This document shows, one piece after another, positions 28,258-37,577 of a stretch of DNA of 64,000 nt (position 1 is the stretch's first letter; each line of letters begins with the position of its first letter). The translations under genes and the position numbers were made by a program. Below the pieces are notes generated by a model. It made no database searches. It had not been told where the DNA came from and saw only the letters and a program-made list of their open reading frames with translations. Location of the stretch: NCBI GenBank assembly GCA_963715255.1, contig CAVQRN010000002.1:1-64000 (forward strand), written 5' to 3'. This DNA is from JAHEEL01 sp963715255 (GTDB taxonomy: Bacteria > Actinomycetota > Acidimicrobiia > Spongiisociales > UBA5794).

Positions 28258-28330
28258 ATGCCCGCGACCTGCGGCTGTTGCATGTCGCATGCGTTCGCTC
28301 ATCGTAGCGACGACCATGGGCAACGATGCG

Positions 28331-28404
28331 CACCCCCGGCACGACTCGAACGTGCAACCTGCGGATTAGAAGTCCGCTGCTCTATCCAGTTGAGCTACGG
28401 GGGC
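28331..28404 (-). tRNA. tRNA-Arg (TCT)
   Basis: Minus-strand cloverleaf. Acceptor GCCCCCG pairs with CGGGGGT (terminal G-U). The anticodon stem GCGGA/TCCGC holds loop CTTCTAA, giving anticodon TCT. The discriminator is G and CCA is not encoded. Confidence 0.95.
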
Positions 28405-28433
28405 AGGCCATGCGAACCCGTACGGGCCCGTGG

Positions 28434-28504
28434 AGCGGGTGAAGGGGATCGAACCCTCATGACCAGCTTGGAAGGCTGGAGCTCTGCCATTGAGCTACAC
28501 CCGC
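28434..28504 (-). tRNA. tRNA-Gly (TCC)
   Basis: Minus-strand cloverleaf with acceptor GCGGGTG/CACCCGC. The anticodon stem CCAGC/GCTGG holds loop CTTCCAA, giving anticodon TCC. CCA is encoded at 28431-28433 after discriminator T. Confidence 0.95.
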
Positions 28505-28539
28505 GTGCGGCGGTGAGACTAATCGTCCTCCGCCGTCAG

Positions 28540-28613
28540 TCGGGCTGGCCGGATTTGAACCGGCGACTTCTTGCTCCCAAAGCAAGCGCGCTACCAAGCT
28601 GCGCTACAGCCCG
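28540..28613 (-). tRNA. tRNA-Pro (TGG)
   Basis: Minus-strand cloverleaf with acceptor CGGGCTG/CAGCCCG. The anticodon stem CTTGC/GCAAG holds loop TTTGGGA, giving anticodon TGG. The discriminator is A and CCA is not encoded. Confidence 0.95.
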
Positions 28614-28624
28614 AATCCGGAAGG

Positions 28625-29030
28625 CTACCCCGAATCAGGTTCCTCTTCGCGAAGCTTGAAACATTCGAGAAGTCGACGCTTCGTCCTGATCCGATGGCAA
28701 TCGTCACAGACGACCTCGCACTTCGCGATTTCCGCGAGCAACGCTGCGGTCCCTGAGACGTAGAGAAGTCGCGACACTTCAAGCCGCTTCTCCCCGATGT
28801 GGTCGAAGTCCATGACCTCGGGAGGAATAGTCTTGTCGGAGTCCGCACACGGCCGTCGCTTGAACCCTCGGATGACTGCTCGATGGCGGCCGATCCGTGC
28901 GCGCCGTCCCTTTCCAACCAGTCGGCAGTGCCTCTCGCGGTTCTCATCCTCGGAGCACCAATCGCGCCAAGCCGCCTACGCACGGTCGCGGTAGTACGAG
29001 TGTATTCGGGTCCACTCTGCGTCTCAGAAG
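28625..29030 (-). pseudogene. HNH endonuclease remnant
   Basis: The C-terminal part reads FKRRPCADSDKTIPPEVMDF, then DHIGEKRLEVSRLL, then AEIAKCEVVCDDCHRIRTKR. This is the DFDH ... VVCxxCHRxRT layout of small actinobacterial HNH proteins. Upstream, the same frame gives AAWRDWCSEDENRERHCRL but is cut by an in-frame TAG at 28976-28978. Beyond that, YYRDRA-like coding continues, and no start codon with a ribosome binding site is available. The first CxxC pair is incomplete (CADS). It lies inside the tRNA array and is probably a dead mobile or homing-type nuclease. Confidence 0.6.
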
Positions 29031-29226
29031 TCGAAAGATGCCAGGGACAGATCCCTCTCGCAGCGTGGCATCGTCTGATAGTCATCAACAGCAGTATCCA
29101 CGTTGGGTAGGACGGATTCGCTTGCGCCCATTGGGAATGAACCGTTTGGTAGCCCGGGCGGTGATACCGGATCTCCGTAGACCGGATCCGTCGGTTCGTG
29201 TCACACCCGATCGATATGTTGTCACG

Positions 29227-29955
29227 ATGAAACCGGAAGTACCGCCGGAGCTTCTCGACCGTGCTGCGGAGTGGGACAACCTGCACCGATGGGAACGCTC
29301 CGAGCTCGGCAAAATGCTCCGCCGGCTCGGCCTCACCTACGGCGAGATCCGCAGCATTATCCCCGTCCCGAAGGGCACCCTGTCGTATTGGTGCAGGGAC
29401 GTATGGTTGACCATCGATCAGATCCAGTCGATCGCGTTGAGATCGAGTCCTGGGTCACGTGCGGGAGTTCCGGTCGATACGCAGTGGAGGAGAAGAGCGG
29501 CGATCGAACGCATCCGAGCCGATGCGCAGACCTTCGCCGAAACGCACATCGATGATGCGTTCTTTGTCAATGGTGTCGCGCTCTACTGGGGAGAAGGTGC
29601 AAAGACTCTCAATAGGTGTTCTCTGACGAACGCGGACCCTGGCGTCCTCCGAGCCTTCGTCGCATGGATCCGCTCGTATGTCGATGCCGATGCCGAGTTC
29701 GTGCTCTCGCTCCACCTCCACGAAGGCAACGACGAGTCGGCATCCCGACGGTTTTGGCGAACCGAGACAGGGTTGCCCGATTCGCCATTCACGAAGACCT
29801 TCATCAAACCGCGAGGAACCGGACATCGGAAGAATCACCTCGAGCACGGCATCTGCAGGGTTCGGGTGCGCAACGCCTCCGATCACTGGAACCGAATCCT
29901 CGTTTGGATTGACGTCGTCGCATCGCACTTCGGCTCTCTACGGGTAGGCGTCTGA
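29227..29955 (+). CDS. HTH protein of unknown function, tRNA-associated
   Basis: A 242-residue protein starting at the ATG at 29227. Residues 15-60 look like a helix-turn-helix of the recombinase/resolvase type (LGKMLRRLGLTYGEIRSIIP then VPKGTLSYWCRD). The rest has FFVNGVALYWGEGAKTLNRC, LTNADPGVLRAFVAWIRSYV, LHLHEGNDESASRRFWR and KTFIKPRGTGHRKNHLEHGI. These conserved polar clusters suggest a nucleic-acid enzyme, possibly LAGLIDADG-like. I recognise the type as recurrent in actinobacteria but know no function for it. It is wedged between tRNA genes and stops 13 bp before tRNA-Lys. Confidence 0.75.
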   Translation: MKPEVPPELLDRAAEWDNLHRWERSELGKMLRRLGLTYGEIRSIIPVPKGTLSYWCRDVWLTIDQIQSIALRSSPGSRAGVPVDTQWRRRAAIERIRADAQTFAETHIDDAFFVNGVALYWGEGAKTLNRCSLTNADPGVLRAFVAWIRSYVDADAEFVLSLHLHEGNDESASRRFWRTETGLPDSPFTKTFIKPRGTGHRKNHLEHGICRVRVRNASDHWNRILVWIDVVASHFGSLRVGV

Positions 29956-29968
29956 TATCCTCATCCGT

Positions 29969-30042
29969 GGGCCGCTAGCTCAATCAGGCAGAGCACTCGG
30001 CTCTTAACCGAGGTGTTGTGGGTTCGATTCCCACGCGGCCCA
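29969..30042 (+). tRNA. tRNA-Lys (CTT)
   Basis: Plus-strand cloverleaf with acceptor GGGCCGC/GCGGCCC. The anticodon stem CTCGG/CCGAG holds loop CTCTTAA, giving anticodon CTT. The discriminator is A and CCA is not encoded. A stray T-arm-like palindrome, CCTGGGTTCGAACCAGGG, follows at about 30046-30064. Confidence 0.95.
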
Positions 30043-30066
30043 CGATCCTGGGTTCGAACCAGGGCA

Positions 30067-30091
30067 GAAGCCCCCATCAACGGGGGCTTCG
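30067..30091 (+). terminator. intrinsic terminator-like hairpin after tRNA-Lys
   Basis: A perfect 9-bp stem GAAGCCCCC/GGGGGCTTC with loop ATCAA is followed by GTTGTGTC. The tail is only partly T-rich. Its position just after tRNA-Lys suits transcription termination. Confidence 0.6.
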
Positions 30092-30125
30092 TTGTGTCAT
30101 GGCACAATGGCAGTGGTCACACGCG

Positions 30126-30207
30126 GTGGGTGTGGCGGAATTGGCAGACGCGCCAGGTTTAGGACCTGGTGGGGAGACCCGTGGAGGTTCGAGTCCTCTC
30201 GCCCGCA
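30126..30207 (+). tRNA. tRNA-Leu (TAG)
   Basis: A plus-strand class II tRNA of 82 nt. The acceptor is GTGGGTG/CGCCCGC with two wobble pairs. The anticodon stem CCAGG/CCTGG holds loop TTTAGGA, giving anticodon TAG. There is a variable arm (TGGGGAGACCCGT), and the T loop is TTCGAGT. Downstream, GCCCCG/CGGGGC (about 30217-30240) can form a terminator hairpin. Confidence 0.92.
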
Positions 30208-30308
30208 CACGCAACGCCCCGGGGGCTCCGTTCCCTCGGGGCGCTCTCGAGTCTGCGCCGCATCCGCCGGGATCGCCGAAGTCAATCTGCAGCAATGCGT
30301 CGGACGTG

Positions 30309-32488
30309 TCAGTCGGTGTCCGTCAGGCTCTCGAGAGGGCTCACATCGCGCCTTCTCCCGACAACACGCCATCCATCGATTTGGATGCCGTCAAGGCCCA
30401 CGAGCCCGATGACCGGGTCAACCGCCCATTCGTCACCGATATGGGAGGCGACGGTGCGGTCAACCAGGATCTCGCTCGCGCCGGCGACGGTGGCGAGTGT
30501 TTCTGCCCGGCGGCGCGTGTTGCCCCAAACGTTGAAGGTCACCCGCTCCGTGCCAACAACGCCGGTGACCACATCACCGGATGCGAGCCCGATGCTCGTC
30601 GCCATCACAACTCCCGCATTGGAAGCGGCCTCGCCAAGCCAGCCCCGCACAGCGACCGCGAACGCTGACCGCCTTGCCGGCTTCGTCATCTTCGTCATCG
30701 AGACCTGCAACCGCGATGTACTGCGTCGCCGACAAAGCGACTTGCTCCAATCCGTGTCGTTTGGCGAGTGTGGCAATGCCCGTGGACACGGCAACCGTAT
30801 GGTCGGCAATAGCTTCTCGTTCACCTGCCTGCGCGACCTCCGGCTCTTCAACGGAGACCACAACCAGCGTCGCATTGCTCAGAGCCTCAGCAATGTCCCG
30901 GTCACCGCTCTGGTACTGCTCGACCAGCCGTGGCGGCATGATGGCCTGGAGCAGTTCGGTCGTCTCGGCCTCAGCATGCTCCAGGTCAGTCGCTTGTTGT
31001 CTCAATGTGGCGACGACGTCGTTGAACTTGTTGGAGAGATCGCCGAACTCGTCCTTCGTGTGAACTTCCAGAGCGACGTCGAGGTTGCCCTGTCGCGCGC
31101 TCATCCGCGGCGGTGACGATCGGCCCGATCGGCCGGAGAATCCTCCGGGCGACAACCGTGGCTAGGACGATCACGATCGGAACCAGGATCACGAGGAGGA
31201 TCAGAAGCGTGATGATGTGCTGCCGCAACGGACGATACGCTTCGGATGTGGAAACCTCGGCGATAGCCACCCACTGCAGGCCTTTGATGTCGAGCGCCCT
31301 CGCCACCGTCAACGTCCCCTGGTCGAGGTAGTTGGTGGTTGTTCCGACGAACGTATCTCCCGCTAGCGCCGCGGTCGCGGCTTCGGTGTCCACCGGCTGG
31401 ATGAGGACCGTCGTACCGAACGCTTCGACAGCCCGTTGGATCTCAGGGTCGTAGCCGACGTCGCCGACCAGTTCGAGGTATCGATCCGGGTCCTCCAGCC
31501 AGACACGCGAGTCGGAGCGCATGAGGCCGTCTTCACCAACGATGTAGACCTCGCCCGTCTTGCCCAATCCGGTTCCGACCCAATCCCGTCCGGCGGTGGT
31601 GAGATCGACCAAGAGCTCATTGGGTATCTCGATCGCGAGCGCGCCGGTCACACGGTCCTTGTCTCGGATGGCAGCAGCCATGAACGATGTTGGAGCGAAT
31701 CCCGCAGGACCGTACGCCTCGAAGTCCACCAGCACGGCCTCACCGGCCCCGGCCGTCTGGAGCCTCTCGATCACAGCCTCGGCGAGAGCGCTGTCACGGT
31801 ATGGGCCATCGACGAGGCTCGTGCCGAGTTCGGCGTGCTTGTCAACCGAGTACACAACCGTCGATGTCTCGGCATCGATGAGCAGCAGGTCACCCAGCCG
31901 CATTGCTGAGGCCATGGACCGAAGCGTGGGATGGTGGACGGCATGGGCTTCGCTGTACGCCGACCCGTCTCCGGCATCGTCGAGTTCAGAACGGTCTTCG
32001 TAAGGGTTCCTGACGAGGTAGTAGTACTGCAGGTACTGGGCAGCCGGCGACCGGGGAAAGACCTCGTCGAATGACGGCGCCTCGTACCCCGGCGGAACGA
32101 TCTCCGCGAGCCCGGCCACATACGCCGCGCGCAACTCCTCGACTTGAGCGTCCGAAAGTGGCTCGTCAATCGCCTGGTAGCCGGCAGCGAGATCCCCGAG
32201 TGCCTGCGCAGCCCCCGTGCTGTAGGCCATCGTGACCGCGACGTCGCCGATCGACTCGATACCTCGCTCAAGCCGGTCCATTCGCGATTCGCCCACGCTC
32301 ACAAGCTGTCGCTCAACGGTCGTGTTGAGGAAATCGCGGGCCGTCACCAGGTTGAAGACGCCCACGATCAACACCGAAGTGATCGAGACCACCGCCATTG
32401 CGATCGCCACATCGGTGCGGGCTCGCCGGCCTCGGCGTCGCTTCTGATCCTGAGCGGTTTCCTGAGTCGCGGGCGTAGGCGTCGTCAT
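30309..32488 (-). CDS. dCache-HAMP cyclase-like receptor, catalytically degenerate, two frameshifts
   Basis: The order is: an N-terminal membrane helix at about residues 28-48, an extracytoplasmic dCache-like sensor of about 350 residues, a second helix (IITLLILLVILVPIVIVLA) and a HAMP linker. The frame changes near 31080 and continues with EVHTKDEFGDLSNKFNDVVA and LLQAIMPPRLVEQYQSGD, the usual linker to class III cyclase domains. It changes again near 30665, before GLASGDVVTGVVGTERVTFN and WGNT. Key catalytic positions are lost: the first metal Asp aligns with Glu (VVVSVEEPE), the second with Thr (LSATQYIAV), and the transition-state Asn/Arg block reads TRRRAET. This looks like a pseudo-cyclase that could sense ligand or pair with another subunit. 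Its ATG overlaps the channel gene stop by 4 bp. Confidence 0.8.
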
Positions 32489-34041
32489 GAGGAGACCTCG
32501 CCGCCAGATTCGGCCTCGCCCGCCTCGGTACTGTCACCCGTCGGGAGAGTGCCGTTCTCAACTGGATCGTCATCTGCGCCCGGTACATCGATCACGAACC
32601 GGTCAACAGTCGGATTGAGCCGTCGATCCCTGGAGGTCAGCAGTTGGTTCAACTCGTCGGCAAGTGCAGGATTCCGACTCGCGACCGTGCCCGCCGTATT
32701 CGCGTCGATGCGCACGACCTCGCAGTCGCTCACGGCCACGACCTCTTGCGCCGACCCCCTGTGTCTCGACCGGCTCATGACGCCGAATACATCGCCGTTC
32801 GAGATGTCGATGGAGGTGCCGGGCTCCTCGGGAACCTCGATCCGTGCACGGCCGGACCACAGCACATAGACTTCGCGGCTCACCACACCTGCCGGGAGAA
32901 TCGTCTCGCCGCGCCGGAACAGCTCAGGCGAGGCGGCCTCGGCGAGTTCGGTGATGTCCCGATCATTGATCTCCGAGAAGATCGACGCGCGGCGAATCCG
33001 CTTCCCCAATTGTTCCACGGTGAGTGTGGCGTCGGCCGCCTCCTCGATTGGATCGTGGTGGTACAGATCGAACGCCGGGCTCGGCAGGGGCACATCCATC
33101 CGATGGGACTGGTACCACACCAGGGCCCCGAAATCGCTCTTGACTCGTGGCGAGATGGTGTAGTCGCCAATCCACATGTGCACTTCGTATCCCATGAGCG
33201 GATCATCGATCTGAACCACGAGCACCGTCGGTTCCGGATCGTCGAGAACACCCTCGGTGGCCCTGGCGGCCGCGAGCAACATGTCGATCGCGTTCGAGGG
33301 CGGGTTCGAGTATGCCACCTGGAGACTCACGACCACACGGTGCACGCGCCCGGGCTGATCGAAGTTGACGAGCGTCGCGCCGGCCAGCGTGCTGTTCGGG
33401 ATGACGATGAGGTCACCGTTGCGGTTCTGGATACGCGACGACCGCCAGTTCGTGTCGACAACCTTCCCTTCGATGTCGTTGACCTCGATCCAGTCCCCGG
33501 GTTGGAACGGCTTGTCGCTGAGCAGGAGGAATCCGGACGCAAGACCGCTCAAGGTGTCCTGCAACGCCAGAGAGATGACGAGCGACGTGACACCGAGTGC
33601 AGCGAAGAGCCCGGTGAGATCGACATTCCAAATCGTGGAGAAGAGCAACCACGCTGCCACCAGCAGGACAACGAGGCGGGGCACCATCATGAAGAGTTGC
33701 GGAACGCTTCGAGTGCCGGGGATCTTCGAACGCGCTGCGGCATGCGCAGTGAAGAAGCGAAGGATCTGCAGAACCGCCACGATCGCTGCGAACAGCAAGG
33801 CGGTGGCGATGACCCGTGACAGGATGTTGGTGTCGGACATGTCGAAGACGAGCACGACGAGAATCCACAACGCCGCGAGCGGCAGCACCCAGTTCCGAAC
33901 CGTCGCGACCGGGTTCTCCAGCAGCGACCCACGCTGGCGCAGACGCTCCTGCAGTTCTCCGGCGCCGATGATCAACGCCGGAAGAAGCACGATCAGGAGG
34001 GTGGCCCAGATCGTCTCGCCGCTGGTCAGAAGAGAGGTCAT
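32485..34041 (-). CDS. MscS-family channel with cyclic-nucleotide-binding domain
   Basis: A 518-residue membrane protein. About five N-terminal membrane helices lead to the MscS pore and beta domain (LALQDTLSGLASGFLLLS, then PFQPGDWIEVNDIEGKVVDT and NRNGDLIVIPNSTLAG). A C-terminal cNMP-binding fold follows at about residues 370-480 (IFSEINDRDITELAEAASPE, VVSREVYVLWSGRARIEV, then a cassette FGVMSRSRHRGSAQEVVAV). This is the bCNG architecture, in which cyclic nucleotide gates an MscS-like channel. In the cassette, the usual ribose-binding Glu of FGE is Val; an Arg followed by G-S-A remains. The start ATG at 34041 overlaps the upstream cyclase stop, and the stop overlaps the downstream cyclase start, so the three genes form one coupled unit. 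Confidence 0.92.
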   Translation of the reverse strand: MTSLLTSGETIWATLLIVLLPALIIGAGELQERLRQRGSLLENPVATVRNWVLPLAALWILVVLVFDMSDTNILSRVIATALLFAAIVAVLQILRFFTAHAAARSKIPGTRSVPQLFMMVPRLVVLLVAAWLLFSTIWNVDLTGLFAALGVTSLVISLALQDTLSGLASGFLLLSDKPFQPGDWIEVNDIEGKVVDTNWRSSRIQNRNGDLIVIPNSTLAGATLVNFDQPGRVHRVVVSLQVAYSNPPSNAIDMLLAAARATEGVLDDPEPTVLVVQIDDPLMGYEVHMWIGDYTISPRVKSDFGALVWYQSHRMDVPLPSPAFDLYHHDPIEEAADATLTVEQLGKRIRRASIFSEINDRDITELAEAASPELFRRGETILPAGVVSREVYVLWSGRARIEVPEEPGTSIDISNGDVFGVMSRSRHRGSAQEVVAVSDCEVVRIDANTAGTVASRNPALADELNQLLTSRDRRLNPTVDRFVIDVPGADDDPVENGTLPTGDSTEAGEAESGGEVSS

Positions 34042-36160
34042 ACCTGGGACCTCCCACCGAATTCGGAGGCATTCGCAACCCACGCCGACACCTGGTCCGA
34101 GTCGAACGGCGTGAGGTCATCGCCGCCCGGCAGACGATCGCGGACAGCGTCGGTGACCAGGATCTCCCCAGCGCCGGCGAGACCGGCAATGACCAAAGCT
34201 CGCTCAGCCGTCTCTCCCCACAGGTCGTAGATGAGGCGCGCGTTGCCAATGAGCCCCACGGTGACCGGCCCAGCATCAACTCCGCCTGAAATGTCGAGAT
34301 CGAGACCGTTCTCCTCGGCAAAGCGGCGTATCTCCGAACGAACCTCGAACGCGAATCGGGCGGAACGCGGAGCGTGATCAAGGTACGGGGTTTCAACCCC
34401 GCACACCGCGAGGTACGTATCGCCCATCACCTTGACTCGCTCCAGCCCGGAGGCACCAGCGATCTCGTCGGTTCTGTCCACGATGGAGTGCATCAGATCG
34501 CGGTTTGCTGCGGCGTCGCGTGTCCGGAAGAGCTCATCCAGTCCATCGAACACAAGGACGACGACGCTGGCATGCGGAACGGTCTCCACCAGCTGGCGGT
34601 CCCCTCCGACGACAGCGTCCGCAACCGCCGGGGGCAGCAGTGCGAGAAGAACGCTGGTCTTCTTCGAGAGTGCATCCGATACGGCCTGTTTCCGGCTCGA
34701 GAGATCGTCGACCATCGCCCGCAGATGTCCGGCAAGAACACGGAACTCCCACGCTCCGCCCGATGGCACGGTCGTGTAGTCGTCGCCGTCCCTGATGCGG
34801 GCGAGCGCCGACGACATGGCCCGCAGCGGATTGACGAATGAACTCGCCCACGCCACGGCAAGGAATGTCAGGGCGATCACAATGACCGTGGTCAGCAGGA
34901 GGTTGCCACGCACGTAGTCGTTGACCGGCTCATCGACCGATGCCCGGTCCTGTTGCACGAGGATGGCCCATCGGAAGGTCTCGAAGTCAACCGGCCCGTA
35001 GGCCGTGTAGACCTCCTCACCCAGGTAGCTCGTGTCAGAGACGATGCCGGATTCACCCTGCAGTGCGGCGCGAACCGTGGGGCTGTCGACCTTCTGGAAG
35101 AGAACCGTGGTGCCGAGCGTGGCCATCTGGTTCCGTTCCTCAGCGGTCGCGGAACCGATCTCCTCGACTCGGGCAAGGTACGCCTCGGGGTCTTCCAGGA
35201 ATGCCCGGGAGTTCGACCGCATGCGCGCATCAGACCCAACGAGGAAGATCTCGCCGGTCTCGCCGAGGCGACCGTCCCTCCAATCGCGCGTCATGATCTC
35301 GTCGATCGTGTCGTCGGAGAGACTCGCGGCCAGCACGCCGACGAGCGTGTCGCCGTCGAACAGCGGCGTCGCGGCGAATGCCGTCGGGTCGTCGAATCCA
35401 GGCGTGTAGGTGGTGAAGTCCACGCCGTCCACCACCCCGGCTTCGCCCGACGAAACGCACGCTGTCTCACGAGGTTGGCGAGCGCCGTGCCGCTGTGGGG
35501 GCCGTTATCGAGGCTGGTGCCGAAGTCGATTCTCTTGTTGGACGAGTAGACGATCGTCTTGTACTCCGGTTCGATCAGATAGAGATCGGCGAAACCGAGG
35601 CGGTCGGCACTGGCTCGGAAGAGTGGGTGCAGTTCCTTGTGGACCTCGGTCCACGAACTGCCATCCTCCGCGTCGGTCAAGAGCCGCTTCTCATCGATCG
35701 CCAGGGGACTCCTGGCGATATACGCAGCCTGGAGGTACACCGCAGCCGCATCCAGCCCGGAGGAGACGTCGAGGACATCCACCGGCACGCCGCGAACCTC
35801 CTCGAGGATCGGAACGAACTCGTTGAGGTAGAAACCGGCAAGTTCGTGTCGTTCGGTATCAACATCGTCGGATGTGAGCCGATCAAGTTCGTCATAGCCT
35901 GCCGCGAACTTCTGCACGCCGTCAATTGCCATCGACCCGGATCCCAGCGCCTCGAGCGCCGACACGACTTGCCTGAGGTAGGCATTGACCTCAGCCTCTC
36001 TCGCCCCCACGGTGGAGGAGAGCCGTTGGTGGAGGAGATCCTCACCATCGCTCCCGGAACCGGAGACGGCGATGACTACCGAACCGACGAGGGAGACCAC
36101 GCTGACAAGAAGGATCCCGATCGCGAGGCGGTAGCGACCGATGTGTGGCGTGCCCACCAC
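34038..36160 (-). CDS. dCache adenylate-cyclase-like receptor, one frameshift
   Basis: A paralogue of the cyclase at 30.3 kb. It starts at a GTG at 36160, with a first membrane helix (LAIGILLVSVVSLVGSVVIA) and an extracytoplasmic dCache-like sensor. A frame change near 35450 precedes GVVDGVDFTTYTPGFDD, followed by a second helix (LLLTTVIVIALTFLAVAWAS), a HAMP-like linker, and a class III cyclase domain. Both metal Asp positions are present (VVVLVFDGLDEL and RVKVMGDTYLAV), as are the adenine-specifying Lys and Asp (VKVMGD; IYDLWGE). The transition-state Asn and Arg are not: the block reads GETAERALVIAG. It may therefore be a weak, altered or partner-dependent adenylate cyclase. It overlaps the channel gene by 4 bp and lies about 110 bp downstream of rdgB. 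Confidence 0.85.
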
Positions 36161-36270
36161 CCGGACTGCTCGCTCTTCGCTACTTCGGCCGCTTCCGGCT
36201 GCTCGGTCGCTGTGCCCTCTGTCACGAGAGGGAGGTTAGTAGCACCCGGTTCTCGGGCTGGAAGCCCGGG

Positions 36271-36879
36271 TCAACCTCCGGCCGGGTCGCTCTCGATGCC
36301 CTCGAGCGCGACCGCCAGGGCCTGGAGAGCCCGGGCCCGATGCGACATCTCATTCTTCTCGTCGTCAGCCATCTCGGCGTAGGTCCGCCCCTCCACGGCG
36401 AAGATCGGGTCGTATCCGAACCCGCCCTCGCCCCTCCGCTCATCAGTAATCGTTCCCTCGACGACACCTTCGACGATGATCGGGTCGTACCCTGGGACGA
36501 TGAACGCGATGGCTGTGCGGAAGCGTGCCGAACGGTCGGCGACTCCGCTGAGATCGGCCAGGAGACGATCCACGTTCTGTTCGTAGGTCGCCTCGGGTCC
36601 GGCGAATCGAGCACTGAAGACCCCCGGCCTGCCGTCGAGCGCATCGACTTCAAGGCCGGTGTCATCGGCGAGCGCAGGGAGGCCCGTGGCCTCGGCGACG
36701 GCAACAGCCTTGAGCACAGCATTGCCTTCGAGCGTGAGTTCCGTCTCGTCGACGTCCGGCCAATCGAGTCCCCGAACGATCTCCCACGGATGCTCCATCC
36801 GGGCGAGGACCGCCTCGACCTCGCGGATCTTGTCCGAGTTCTTCGATGCGACGACGACGCGGTGCGGGACGGCGGTCAC
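36271..36879 (-). CDS. rdgB: XTP/dITP diphosphatase
   Basis: Removes non-canonical purine nucleotides from the pool. The 202-residue HAM1/RdgB protein has VVVASKNSDKIREVEAVL, LADDTGLEVDALDGRPGVFS ARF (the family hallmark), GEGGFGYDPIFAVEGRTYAE and MSHRARALQAL. It overlaps rph by 4 bp, the common actinobacterial rph-rdgB pair. Confidence 0.97.
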   Translation of the reverse strand: MTAVPHRVVVASKNSDKIREVEAVLARMEHPWEIVRGLDWPDVDETELTLEGNAVLKAVAVAEATGLPALADDTGLEVDALDGRPGVFSARFAGPEATYEQNVDRLLADLSGVADRSARFRTAIAFIVPGYDPIIVEGVVEGTITDERRGEGGFGYDPIFAVEGRTYAEMADDEKNEMSHRARALQALAVALEGIESDPAGG

Positions 36880-37577
36880 GCCCTGGCGTTTCGCTGTTCG
36901 TCGACGAGTTCACCGATCCCCTTCGCCGCAAGATCGAGCATCCGGTCGAGCTGCTCGCGATCAAATGGACTTCCCTCGGCCGTGCCCTGCACCTCGATGA
37001 TCTTTCCAGCGCCGGTCATCACGACGTTGGCGTCGACATCTGCACTCACGTCCTCGGTGTATTGGAGATCCAGCAGCGCCTCGTCACCTACGAGCCCGAC
37101 GGAGATCGCAGCCACATGGTCGGTCAACGGCGAGGTCGCCATCTTCCCCTCAGCGATCCGCACGTCGAATGCGTCGGCAAGCGCGATCCAAGCCCCGGTG
37201 ATGGAAGCCGTTCTGGTTCCACCGTCGGCCTGGAGCACGTCGCAGTCGACACGAACCGTCAGCGGGCCCATCACCTTCAGGTCCACAACCGCGTGAAGCG
37301 AGCGACCGATGAGCCGTTGGATCTCCTTCGTCCGACCTCCCTCGATGGCGCTGCGACGGACGCGTTGGGGGCTGGAACCAGGGAGCATTGCATATTCGGC
37401 CGTCACCCACCCTTTGCCGCTGTCCCGCATCCACCGTGGAACTTCCTCTTCGAACGCCGCGGTGCACAACACCTGCGTCTTCCCCATCTCGATGAGGACC
37501 GAACCCGGCGTCATCTCGGTGAACCCCCGCCGGATCCGGACGGGCCTCAGTGCGTCGACTGCTCGGTCTTCTCTCAT
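36876..37577 (-). CDS. rph: ribonuclease PH
   Basis: A phosphorolytic 3'-to-5' exonuclease that trims tRNA ends, fitting the mostly CCA-less tRNAs here. The 233-residue protein has GSVLIEMGKTQVLCTAAFEE, WVTAEYAMLPGSSPQR and IQRLIGRSLHAVVDL. The catalytic region CDVLQADGGTRTASITGAW is followed by LDLQYTEDVSADVDANVVMT. It overlaps the MBL gene upstream and rdgB downstream by 4 bp each. Confidence 0.97.
   Translation of the reverse strand: MREDRAVDALRPVRIRRGFTEMTPGSVLIEMGKTQVLCTAAFEEEVPRWMRDSGKGWVTAEYAMLPGSSPQRVRRSAIEGGRTKEIQRLIGRSLHAVVDLKVMGPLTVRVDCDVLQADGGTRTASITGAWIALADAFDVRIAEGKMATSPLTDHVAAISVGLVGDEALLDLQYTEDVSADVDANVVMTGAGKIIEVQGTAEGSPFDREQLDRMLDLAAKGIGELVDEQRNARA

Noticed and set aside
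28897..29226. N-terminal extension of the HTH protein to 28897
   Set aside because: The extra 110 residues overlap the HNH remnant and have no coherent composition. ATG 29227 starts the conserved part.
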